This document shows positions 1 to 8,362 of a stretch of DNA of 64,000 nt, piece after piece (within the stretch, counting starts at the first letter, position 1; every line of letters starts with the position of its first letter). The position numbers and the translations under genes are program-made. Source of the stretch: Porphyridium purpureum. Its lineage: Eukaryota > Rhodophyta > Bangiophyceae > Porphyridiales > Porphyridiaceae. Where the stretch lies: assembly GCA_008690995.1 (NCBI GenBank), contig VRMN01000001.1, positions 1,860,001 to 1,924,000 of the forward strand. The letters run 5' to 3'. The notes under the pieces are model-generated. The model was not told where the DNA came from and made no database searches. It worked only from the letters and a program-made list of their open reading frames with translations.

Positions 1-1076
1 CGCTTCTCAAAAAAGTTGGTCTTCCCTTCGAGCGAAATCAGCTCCATCCAGTCAAACGGGTTGCGGGCGTGGTAAACTTTTTCGTGCCCGAGGGACTGGA
101 GCAGGCGGTCGGCGACAAACTCAATATATTGCGCCATAAGTTCGCTGTTCATCCCGATCAAGTCGCACGGCAGCGCGTCAATAATAAATTCCTTCTCGCA
201 CGCAACAGCGCTCGTGATGATGTTGAGCACCGTTTCGTTCGGCAGCTTCTGCGGGCACATGCTGTACAAGAGGCACGCAAAGTCGCAGTGCAGACCCTCG
301 TCTCGCGAAATCAGCTCATTGCTGAACGTGAGTCCAGGCATGAGCCCGCGCTTCTTGAGCCAAAAGATTGCGCAGAAAGAGCCGGAGAAAAAAATTCCTT
401 CGACTGCGGCAAACGCGACCAGACGCTCTGCAAAGGATGCGTGCGATGAGATCCACGTCAAAGCCCACTCGGCCTTTTTCTTCACGCAGGGAATCTCTTC
501 CATAGCGTGGAAGAGATGGTTCTTTTCCTCTGGGTCGGACACGTACGTGTCAATGAGCAAGGAGTACGTTTCCGAGTGGATGTTCTCCATCGCGATCTGG
601 AAGCCATAAAAGCAGCGCGCTTCCGGGATCTGGACGTCCTTCGAGAAGCGCTCGCACAAATTCTCCAGAACGATTCCGTCCGATGCGGCGAAGAAGGCGA
701 GCACATGCTTGATGAAGTGCTGCTCATCCTTGTTGAGCGATCGCCACTGCAGCAAGTCCGAGCTCAGGTCGATTTCCTCGGCGGTCCAGAAGGACGCCTC
801 GTGCTTCTTGTACATTTTCCAGATGTCGTGGTGCCTGATCGGGAAAAGCGTGTACCGGTCGGCCGCATCCGCGCGGAACAAAGCTGGTACGTCCTCCCCC
901 TCACGCGCCACTGCGCGGCTTCCATTGTTGGCCAGTGCGGACCGGCTCTCGTTGGCCGCAGCACTGACCTCCATCATTGAATCGTCTTTCCATACTACGC
1001 GTGTATCTGCCATCATATCCATCATCTCTTGTTCTCCGTTCACCGGTGCCACCACCATTTTTTTCATCGATGCCAT
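1..1076 (-). CDS. RNR2: Ribonucleoside-diphosphate reductase small subunit, class Ia (C-terminus beyond window)
   Basis: Small (R2) subunit of class Ia ribonucleotide reductase, which holds the diiron-tyrosyl radical needed to reduce NDPs to dNTPs in the cytosol. About 358 codons are visible. Metal ligands and radical site are recognisable in order: Asp in [14 protein letters not shown] (near residue 163) followed four residues later by the radical Tyr in HSETYSLL, Glu in VEGIFF, and EGLH in RDEGLHCDF. The frame runs off the left edge just after [11 protein letters not shown], so roughly the last 30-40 residues, including the R1-binding tail, are missing. The frame is open up to 1130. I took the first ATG (1074-1076, MASMKKMVV); ATGs at 1067, 1058 and 1025 are alternatives because the N-terminus is poorly conserved in the family. 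The upstream region carries two E2F-like sites, as expected for an S-phase gene. Confidence 0.96.
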   Translation of the reverse strand, partial: MASMKKMVVAPVNGEQEMMDMMADTRVVWKDDSMMEVSAAANESRSALANNGSRAVAREGEDVPALFRADAADRYTLFPIRHHDIWKMYKKHEASFWTAEEIDLSSDLLQWRSLNKDEQHFIKHVLAFFAASDGIVLENLCERFSKDVQIPEARCFYGFQIAMENIHSETYSLLIDTYVSDPEEKNHLFHAMEEIPCVKKKAEWALTWISSHASFAERLVAFAAVEGIFFSGSFCAIFWLKKRGLMPGLTFSNELISRDEGLHCDFACLLYSMCPQKLPNETVLNIITSAVACEKEFIIDALPCDLIGMNSELMAQYIEFVADRLLQSLGHEKVYHARNPFDWMELISLEGKTNFFEK

Positions 1077-1365
1077 TTCCCGCGTTTCCTCAATTGCACG
1101 TGACGCCCCACACTGCTCCGTGCACCACTACAGCGTCCACGTCCTTGTTCTGGGATGCGGCACGACTCCCACGTCTTCGCAACCGGATGTGTCTCGAGCC
1201 CCTCCTACTTGTCACTCTCACGTATCGTCACCCTTTGGCACGATGAGCTCCTCTCGTGGGCGCGGAGCGACGTTTGCCAATCTTATATACCACGACAGAC
1301 CGACTCCCACACTGGTGTGGCGCGGAGTCCAATGCCGCAGACGGTCGATATCGTTGCCTGATTGC

Positions 1366-1373
1366 GCGCCAAA
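1366..1373 (-). promoter_or_regulatory. E2F-like site GCGCCAAA
   Basis: Reverse complement TTTGGCGC fits the E2F/DP consensus TTTSSCGC. It lies about 290 bases upstream of the RNR2 start. RNR2 is a standard E2F target in plants and green algae; function here is inferred. Confidence 0.45.
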
Positions 1374-1462
1374 ACGATGGAGGGGGCAAAGAGCTTCTTC
1401 CAATCCATCCACCGCGTTCGACACGAACACCACGTCGCAAGTTTCGCGACAAAAACCCCAGC

Positions 1463-1470
1463 TTTCGCGC
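1463..1470 (+). promoter_or_regulatory. E2F-like site TTTCGCGC
   Basis: Exact match to TTTSSCGC, about 390 bases upstream of the RNR2 start and about 90 bases from the other E2F-like octamer. Confidence 0.45.
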
Positions 1471-1509
1471 CACAACACTTGAACACAGCGGTTCCGTTCC
1501 GTGGGGTTC

Positions 1510-1535
1510 ATATCAAAACGATCCCGTTTTGATAT
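1510..1535. repeat. Perfect inverted repeat, 11-bp arms
   Basis: ATATCAAAACG (1510-1520), a 4-base spacer, then its exact reverse complement CGTTTTGATAT (1525-1535). It sits mid-way in a divergent promoter region. It may be a dimeric factor site or a cruciform. The half-site core CGTTTTGATA recurs at 15969-15978. Confidence 0.8.
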
Positions 1536-1624
1536 AAGAGCTGCCCCGACGACGCGCGCGCTTCTGCTGCTTCCATCACTGTACTTTCATGGGCTTTTCA
1601 ATTTTCAGTGGGGACCGGAAACTT

Positions 1625-1654
1625 GAGTACTGTGAGTACTGTGAGTACTGTGAC
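1625..1654 (+). repeat. Three tandem copies of GAGTACTGTG
   Basis: Three perfect, head-to-tail decamers at 1625-1634, 1635-1644 and 1645-1654 in noncoding DNA, 41 bases after an ACTGTAC motif and sharing its TACTGT core. Confidence 0.9.
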
Positions 1655-2151
1655 TGGAGTTGGGAAATCTCGCCTCAGCCCCGCTCAGAGTCGCCAACCC
1701 CAAGGCAGTTCTTCACATCATTGTTCAGGACAAAAGTTATCCAACCGGCACGACCGTGGTCGCCGCCCTGTGCATCAATCTATAATTTACGTGCGCGGTT
1801 GGGGTAGCGACAGACAGTTTGGTCGGGCTCTTGCCGCTCATCGACAATCGCAGCCACGCGGACGTGTTTGCCCAACTTCTTATCGGTTATAGATCACGGA
1901 GTGGCCAGTAAGCGGTTAGCCATTGCGCCGGTCTCCGTTCGTTTCCACCGTTTCCGTAGTGTTCACTTTAGTACAGCTGCCGGGGGTACACGTACTTGAG
2001 TACACTGGACAAGCCGGTCAGTCGGAATGGAGGACGCGCTCGCGTGCCCGATTCGGCAGATGAGCAGCGGGATGGGTGCGCGCATGTGGTGATATGGGTC
2101 TGGGCAGTGGAGAGGAATGGAAAGTGGACGTGAACCTGACACCGTCATGAG

Positions 2152-4020
2152 ATGAATAACGGGCCGCAGGATGCAACTGTCTCCCCGAAGAAGCTGGGCT
2201 GGAACTTCAGCAGAAGGCCTGGGACAATTGTTCGATGGAGTTTGGGACTGCTGCTTGGTCTCGCACTTGTGACCGCATGGATCGCCATTCGCTCCTCGCT
2301 GCGCATCTTGCGCGCTCGTGAGGAACGCGCGCGAGTAGATCCCCCGGATGTGGTGGCGCTTGGTATAGACCGACTTGGAGAGACCTGCCGAATGAATCAC
2401 AGCGCGGGGATGCGCAAAGCGACAGGGTTCAAACTGGCAAACGCGCTCGCGCGCAGTGAAAGGCAGGCCCGGAGGCAGCCAAGTGAAGAAACTGGAGGCT
2501 ATGAAATTGGTTCCCAGTCCTGGTCGCCGTCTGTGCTAACATCGTGTGCATCGTGGATGCCGCGCTACTATGCACCGTGCTTGGCTAGGGCAATGGCTCA
2601 CGTCGGTCGCGCTAGTGATCCAAACGTCAGCGGCAATTCTGGCCAAATAGCAAAAATTTACGGCGAGCAGCTGCTTTTCCCCGGATTCACACTGGAGCTG
2701 CCTCACTTTCTGAGCAAAGCTCAGCGTGACATGTGGCTCATGAGCGCCAAAAACTATGGACGCAATTGGTTCCGGCACCTCGATATCCAGGAAGCCCAGA
2801 ACCTAGTGATCTACCGCGGGCTCAACTATGCACAAAATCTTGTGTTTTATGACGTGATGACACCGCACGAAATGGTCAGGAGCGCGGGAAAATGGAGAGT
2901 TCCGAATCCGCGCAATCAGTCAGAGGTTGATATCCCGGCGGCCAGAGGCTCGTGCTTCGTCACGCGCGACCAGGAGCCCACTCTCTTCGGGTCTGCGTCT
3001 ATAGAAAAGCGCGACCCTTTTACTGAGAAGGAGATAGGAGAATACCCCCAGCAGATCGAGCATTTACTGCTCACGCACGTGCCGGACTACAAGTCATGGC
3101 AGCACTTTACCGACCACGCCGCGCCCCTCATCTTGCAGACCCAGCACTTGCGGGAGCACCGGTCCATCAATGCTTTGATTATGGGGGCACCGGTGCCTGG
3201 TGTGGCTTTTGGGCCGCGTCGTGACGCCATTGACGAGATCGCCGAGCTTCTCGGGTTTGATGCGCACCATCGCATGGAACCTCGTGCTCGCGTGCGCGTG
3301 CGCGAATTGGTGTATGCATGCCGGTCTATAGAAGTACATCCGTACCCAGTCCGACGCCTGCGCGAGCTCATACTCTTTGAAGAGAAACGGCGACATGATG
3401 CAAGCGAAGAACATCCGATCAAACGCAAACTCGTAATTTATCTATCGCGTTGGGGTCTATCAAAGCAGCGTGTGTTGCTCAATGAGCCCGAAGTCCTTGA
3501 GCGCATACGCGTGCTCTTAGAGAAGCGCAACCAGAGCGAGAAACTCGTCGTGGTAAAGCAGCAGCTCGCCTTGCCGCAAATGATTCGCCTATACCACGAG
3601 AGAGCCAAGGCCATTATCGGGGTGCACGGAGGTGCCCTGTACTGCTCTCGGCTTGCCGCGCCGCATACTATTGTCATTGAGCTCATCCCGAAAGGGCGCT
3701 TCAAGCACATTTTCTGGGAAACAGCGCGCATGCTCGAGCAGGCATATTTTGCATTGATCTATCCGGACGTGGGCAACCCAGAGTTCCACAACATCCGGGG
3801 CGACACGCGCGAAATTCTGAGCGTGCTCCAGTACGGACTGGAGCGATGGAATACGGCCGTGTTGCAGGGGCCGTTTACGCGCCATTTTTCTGCAACCCGA
3901 GAGCCATCACAATCTAGCCATGACGAGCTGTATGACTCTGACTTTGTACACGCCTTGACCCGGAAAGACGTGGCACTGGTTGATGCAGCCATGCATGAGA
4001 CCGTAAATCGTTCTTCCTGA
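2152..4020 (+). CDS. Glycosyltransferase family 61 (DUF563) type II membrane protein
   Basis: Putative Golgi glycosyltransferase of 622 residues. A short basic cytosolic tail is followed by one membrane anchor at about residues 27-46, a stem, and a luminal catalytic domain. The diagnostic GT61 block lies near residues 488-512: IIGVHGGALYCSRLAAP followed by TIVIELIPKG, matching the family GxHGAxL...vxEl.P signature. GT61 members (plant xylan arabinosyl/xylosyltransferases, EOGT-like enzymes) transfer pentoses or GlcNAc; the substrate here cannot be read from sequence. A role in building the xylose-rich sulfated wall polysaccharide of red microalgae is a reasonable inference. The start is an ATG with no in-frame alternative giving a better anchor. 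It is divergent to RNR2 with 1.07 kb between. Confidence 0.85.
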   Translation: MNNGPQDATVSPKKLGWNFSRRPGTIVRWSLGLLLGLALVTAWIAIRSSLRILRAREERARVDPPDVVALGIDRLGETCRMNHSAGMRKATGFKLANALARSERQARRQPSEETGGYEIGSQSWSPSVLTSCASWMPRYYAPCLARAMAHVGRASDPNVSGNSGQIAKIYGEQLLFPGFTLELPHFLSKAQRDMWLMSAKNYGRNWFRHLDIQEAQNLVIYRGLNYAQNLVFYDVMTPHEMVRSAGKWRVPNPRNQSEVDIPAARGSCFVTRDQEPTLFGSASIEKRDPFTEKEIGEYPQQIEHLLLTHVPDYKSWQHFTDHAAPLILQTQHLREHRSINALIMGAPVPGVAFGPRRDAIDEIAELLGFDAHHRMEPRARVRVRELVYACRSIEVHPYPVRRLRELILFEEKRRHDASEEHPIKRKLVIYLSRWGLSKQRVLLNEPEVLERIRVLLEKRNQSEKLVVVKQQLALPQMIRLYHERAKAIIGVHGGALYCSRLAAPHTIVIELIPKGRFKHIFWETARMLEQAYFALIYPDVGNPEFHNIRGDTREILSVLQYGLERWNTAVLQGPFTRHFSATREPSQSSHDELYDSDFVHALTRKDVALVDAAMHETVNRSS

Positions 4021-4173
4021 TGCGGACGCTTTCGTGTGACTCTGGTTTCTGAACTCGATCACTTTTGGAAAGACTGATTGAAGCGCGCGTCGAAGGATGG
4101 AATGAACCGCGATTCAAGTTCATTTCTTCATTCCCTGCTCGTTGCCCCATTACGGGCCCTAGACATCAAACAT

Positions 4174-7100
4174 TCATTCGGTGATCGACTCCATGGCTAG
4201 GCGTAGCTGCTCAGCGTCTAAATCTTTGCCAATGATCACGAGCTGGTTCTCACGCGGCTGACCATCAACCCAAGAGGCCTTTTCGAAATCAAATCGTCGT
4301 CCGGCAAGCTGAAAAATATAGAGCGTGAGCCGGGATCGTCAGAGAAAAGGAGCAATCCTTTCGCACGGTAGACGCCCGGTGGAATCTGTTGCAAAAACTT
4401 ATCCATAAAGCGGTCCGCATTGAACGGCTTTGACGACCGGAAGGATATAGTTTGGAATCCATCACGCTCCAAATGATTGCTCTCCTTCTTGTCCATGTCT
4501 ACAACGTCTCGATGACTCTCATGATCACATTCATCACCTGCGCATTCATGCGCGGCAGACTGATCCTGATCTGTGCCAGACTTCACCGTATCATCGGCAG
4601 GCTGATACTTTCTTGCTTCAGCACTAGCTTCAGGAGAAAGGCGGAGCCCCACGTCGAGGATGTACTTGACTGGTACCACACCGCGCTTCACTTTGAGAAT
4701 GCGGGCACCGGGGCGCTTCGATTTCAGAAACGTAATGATCTCTTCAACGCGCTCGGGCGGTGTTATATCTGTCTTACTCATCAGAAAAGTGTCGGCAACA
4801 AAAACCTGACTCATCATGGTTTCGCTCTCTAACACTTGTGACTCATCAAAGTTAGAGGCATCAATGAGCGAAATGATGCCATCCATTCGAATGCGGTTGG
4901 AGAGATCAAAAGCGTTCAGCGTGTTGAGGATCGGAACAGGATCCGCGACGCCACTAGTCTCCACGAGCAAATAGTCAACACGATCGCCTAGTGCCAGGAT
5001 CTTTTCCACCGCCTCCTGAAACGACCGATTGATGGAGCAGCAAATGCATCCATTTTCTAGGGAGATCGGGTCCAACAATTCGGCGTCCACCCAATCCTTC
5101 CCGCCACTACCCTGCCGCGACACAATTTGCTTATCAATGTTAATTTCGCCGAACTCGTTCACGAGCACGGCAATTTTCAAATCGGGCGTCTCGTTGAGAA
5201 TATGGTTGATCAGAGACGACTTGCCAGCACCTAGAAACCCGGTGATCAGTGTGACAGGCAGGCCAATGCTGGGCACTTTTTGCAGGATCGAGTCTGCTGT
5301 CTCCGTGTCCCAACTCACAAGCACGCCTGCTTCATCATTGGAGGACGATGGCACTCGCTCACCTCCTCCTTCCGCTTTGGTGGCAGCCTTCTCACCGGCA
5401 AACGCGCCAAGCGATAAAACAGCGTCTTCGCTCGTTGCCGCGTCGCCAACGGCGCGGTCGCGAACGAGTCGACCAACATCACGATTAAGTGTGCTCAGCG
5501 TATCTGAAGCAGCATTGGCCTCTACCTTTCGTGACTGACCCTTATCATTTGCGTCTTGTCGTTCTCCGCTGTTAGTCTTGGATGATCGCGCGTCGCTGCT
5601 GCTCGCTGGCGCTGGCGCTGGCGCGGGCGCCACGCGATTGGGAGCGCTTCCACTCATCCAGTCGAGATCTTCTTCAGCGTCATCCTCATCGTCAGACTCC
5701 AGCGGCACGAATACGTCGAAAGGGTCTGCTAGACTCTCCCATTTGTTGGTAAACACCATTTCCTCATCGTTCAGGAGGCACGAGTCCAGTAGACCCCTGA
5801 TGCGTTCTTTGTCCAGCGCTCGCCCAACAAAAACAATCTCCGTTGTGCGGCCACCAAACCTTTCGTCACGATTACCAGCTGCTCCGCCCGATCTGGCGTC
5901 GTCTCGAAAGTTCGGCCCTCGAGAAAGGGTGCCTACGTCGCCCGCTTGCTCCCACAGAAGAGGGTATTTGTTCCGGGACGCTATCCACAGCCGTCCCCGA
6001 GACCGCATCACACCATCAAATAGCGACATGTTTTTCATGTAATCATACAAGCTTTCTGGTCGGAATGGGCGCTCGCTGCGGTACACCAGCGTGCTGGCCT
6101 TGACGCTCTTGCCAAGCTTCACAGCATCAGTATTCTTTTCTGCGAACAAAGCCCGCCGCCAGGATGCGCCAAGCTCAGTCTTCACAGGATCATAGAGCGC
6201 TGTATTCATCATCGCTTCACACGGCACCTGTGCGAGCGGTGCCGTGATGACCGTCGCAGGCCGGTTCAGTATATTGATGATCATTTCCAGCTCGGTCTTT
6301 CCTGTTTCCTCATCGATGGGAAGCGGGCCCGAAAGGCCAGATGCGCAAGCAACCACCATGTTTGCATCCTCCACCAGTGACACAGTGGAGATCAGGCGCA
6401 TGCTCTCTGGTACCGACTTTGGACTCACCTTCCTGGACCGAGTCTTCTCGCGCGGCTCTGTTTTTGACTCTGAGATCGTCGTCTCAGCTGGTACTACTGG
6501 CTGTGAGGCGCCGAGGAGTTCATTTTCTGGTACTTCTTCCGACGATACTGCAGGCTGCTCGACTTCACCTGGTTGCCCCGGTGTCTGCGACACACCATCT
6601 ACGGAATTTGCCTCCATTTGCCGCCTTTCAAATGCATCCTCCGCAGCGGCCAGTGCACCGTCATACCCCTGAGCAGGGCTCTCCCAGTCGCTCAGCGCGC
6701 CATCTTCAGTCTGAGCGAAATCCGCGCTCAACGCTGCAGCCACATCTAACCCCACTTCTTGTTCACCAGAAGTGTCAGAGATTTCATCCTTCTTGCTGAT
6801 TGCATTAAAGTCGCGAATAAAGGCGTCTCCATCAATCACGGTCACAAGGCTATCTACCTTGATGTTCGTCATTGCGTGCAAATCTTGAGCGACGTATCTT
6901 GGTTTCATCGAGTCGAGCCCGCTCATCTCCACAAAAATGCAATCAAAGTCTCTGCGCTGCGAAAGCGTGCGCACCACGTCGTACAGTTCAGTGATAGACT
7001 CACAGTGATACCAAGCCGGTGAAAGCGCTTCCTCCTCCTCCGTGTCTCTGGCTGTGCCAGCGGCACCGGTTAGAGCATCTTTGAGCTCCAGATTGCGGAA

Positions 7101-8036
7101 GCCTCGGGGTGCGTGAGAAAACGAAACATTGCTCGTTGCGTCTTCTTCACTTTCGCTCCCGCTTTCTGGGTCAGTCACATTGTCCAGATCCTGTGACCTA
7201 ACAGCAGGCATGGATGGTGATGTTGGCGACAAAACGGCGACATTCTGTGGCTGCGAAAATTGGTCAATGGGCGAGGGCAGCATACCACTCTGCGAAATCA
7301 CCCCAGATGCCGCGCCGGGTGCCTCACTTACACTACTGCCTGCCCCACGTCCCTTTGATGCCGGGGAGGCGTCGACAGTATCGACCTTCCCCGTGGAGTC
7401 TGTCCGCGGCGGCGGCGCGCGTGCGTCCTTTCCCGGGTCGTTTACGGTAATCAACACGACGCGTGTATCAGATGGTATGCGGGTCAGAACTGTCGAGCAA
7501 AACTGCCTTCGAAGCTCGAGGTCGCAGCATGAGATGATGGTCACCCGCGGCGTAAAACCCATGCGGACATCGGCGCCTGTGCTCTTTTCCTTTTGCACAG
7601 AGCCAGGCGCAGAAGCGGGCTTGCGTGCGTCAGCCTCCTGCTTCACCTTACTCGTGCTGGCTTCCGTCTCATCTGACGTGGCCAACATGAAGCGCGAGAA
7701 CTCTGACATCGAGAGCGACCTGTCGTCTGACAAATCAAGCGGCAGGTCTGAGGCGGCGAGCCAGGCCACGCGCTTAGCTCCCCGCGTTCGAGAGAAATTA
7801 GCTCGAGCACGAACAGGACATGCACTGGTCGGCATGCCTGCCCTGGCCTTCCGGCATGAGGGCCGCATGCGCACATCGTGGGGGCGCACATTCACATTCA
7901 CGCGCAATCCATATCCGCATTTCAGGCACAGAAACGCCGCCGCGCCCGATGCCAAGGAGCAGGACGCAGTTACTCTATCATCTATGAGCGGTGCGTGCGC
8001 CGTGTCGCTCGAGTACGCACGCCTCGCCTTCCCCAT
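4174..8036 (-). CDS. Two-module CobW/G3E protein: degenerate GTPase module fused to an intact metallochaperone GTPase (one-base frame break near the C-terminus)
   Basis: The N-terminal module (residues about 160-775) follows the whole CobW layout but has a dead nucleotide site: TIISCCDLELRRQF sits where GxxGxGK[ST] belongs, and CxCC is reduced to one Cys (WYHCESITEL). Its CobW_C domain is well preserved (VYRSERPFRPESLYDYM, then TEIVFVGRALDKERIRGL). The second module (from about 924) is canonical: GFLGAGKSS Walker A, GCICC near 997, LVETSGVADP, SKTD, and a metal-ligand-rich linker HECAGDECDHESH. As read, the frame ends at 4236. The conserved tail (LAGRRFDFEKASW, then NQLVIIGKDLD) continues in another frame to 4174, the switch lying at an A5 run on the plus strand (4312-4316). 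G3E GTPases deliver zinc, cobalt or other metals. The N-terminus could be a plastid transit peptide. A GTACAGT motif lies 103 bases upstream. Confidence 0.9.
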
Positions 8037-8138
8037 TGTCTCTGGTTTCCCCCCACTGCGACTCGTTCAATCTCTCCTCGAGTTGTGTCAACTCACTTCG
8101 AGATCGGCTGTTTCTTAACAGAAGGGAGAAGGGCATGC

Positions 8139-8145
8139 ACTGTAC
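8139..8145 (-). promoter_or_regulatory. GTACAGT motif upstream of the two-module CobW gene
   Basis: The sense-strand heptamer GTACAGT ends 103 bases before the ATG. One of 21 intergenic copies found in the window. Confidence 0.45.
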
Positions 8146-8282
8146 TTCACGGTTTGCATTTTTGAGTGGGGAAGCAGTCGAATGCGTGACATCCGCAAAA
8201 GAGGCGACGGACTCTGAGGAAGAGAAAGGACAAACACTACACGACCGGAACAAAATCATCCAGAATATTCTCTGTTTCTGCA

Positions 8283-8287
<5 letters not shown>

Positions 8288-8317
<30 letters not shown>
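8288..8317. repeat. (AC)15 microsatellite
   Basis: Thirty-base perfect dinucleotide tract just downstream of the stop codon of the neighbouring paralogue, in the intergenic spacer. Confidence 0.97.
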
Positions 8318-8319
<2 letters not shown>

Positions 8320-8362
8320 ACAAACACGCGACGATCTTCCTCTGTCCGTCGTCAGCGCGGCC

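Larger units (their letters stand above)
1077..2151. promoter_or_regulatory. Divergent intergenic region between RNR2 and the GT61 gene
   Basis: No convincing gene. The 1.07 kb holds two E2F-like octamers, a perfect 11-bp inverted repeat (1510-1535), three tandem copies of a decamer (1625-1654) and one ACTGTAC motif (1578-1584). Short open frames here have no coding character. Confidence 0.6.
8037..8362. promoter_or_regulatory. Promoter/leader of the two-module CobW gene
   Basis: 326 bases between two minus-strand paralogues. It contains an ACTGTAC motif at 8139-8145 and a (AC)15 tract at 8288-8317. No gene seen. Confidence 0.6.

Noticed and set aside
4236-4330. Spliceosomal intron as the explanation of the CobW frame break (the sense strand has TTTTTCAG here)
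   Set aside because: Sequence on both sides of the break is conserved family sequence with no residues to remove; a one-base length difference in a homopolymer explains it better.
7129-8118. 329-codon plus-strand open frame opposite the CobW gene
   Set aside because: Antisense shadow of the N-terminal part of the two-module CobW gene; Ser/Arg/Pro-rich low complexity.
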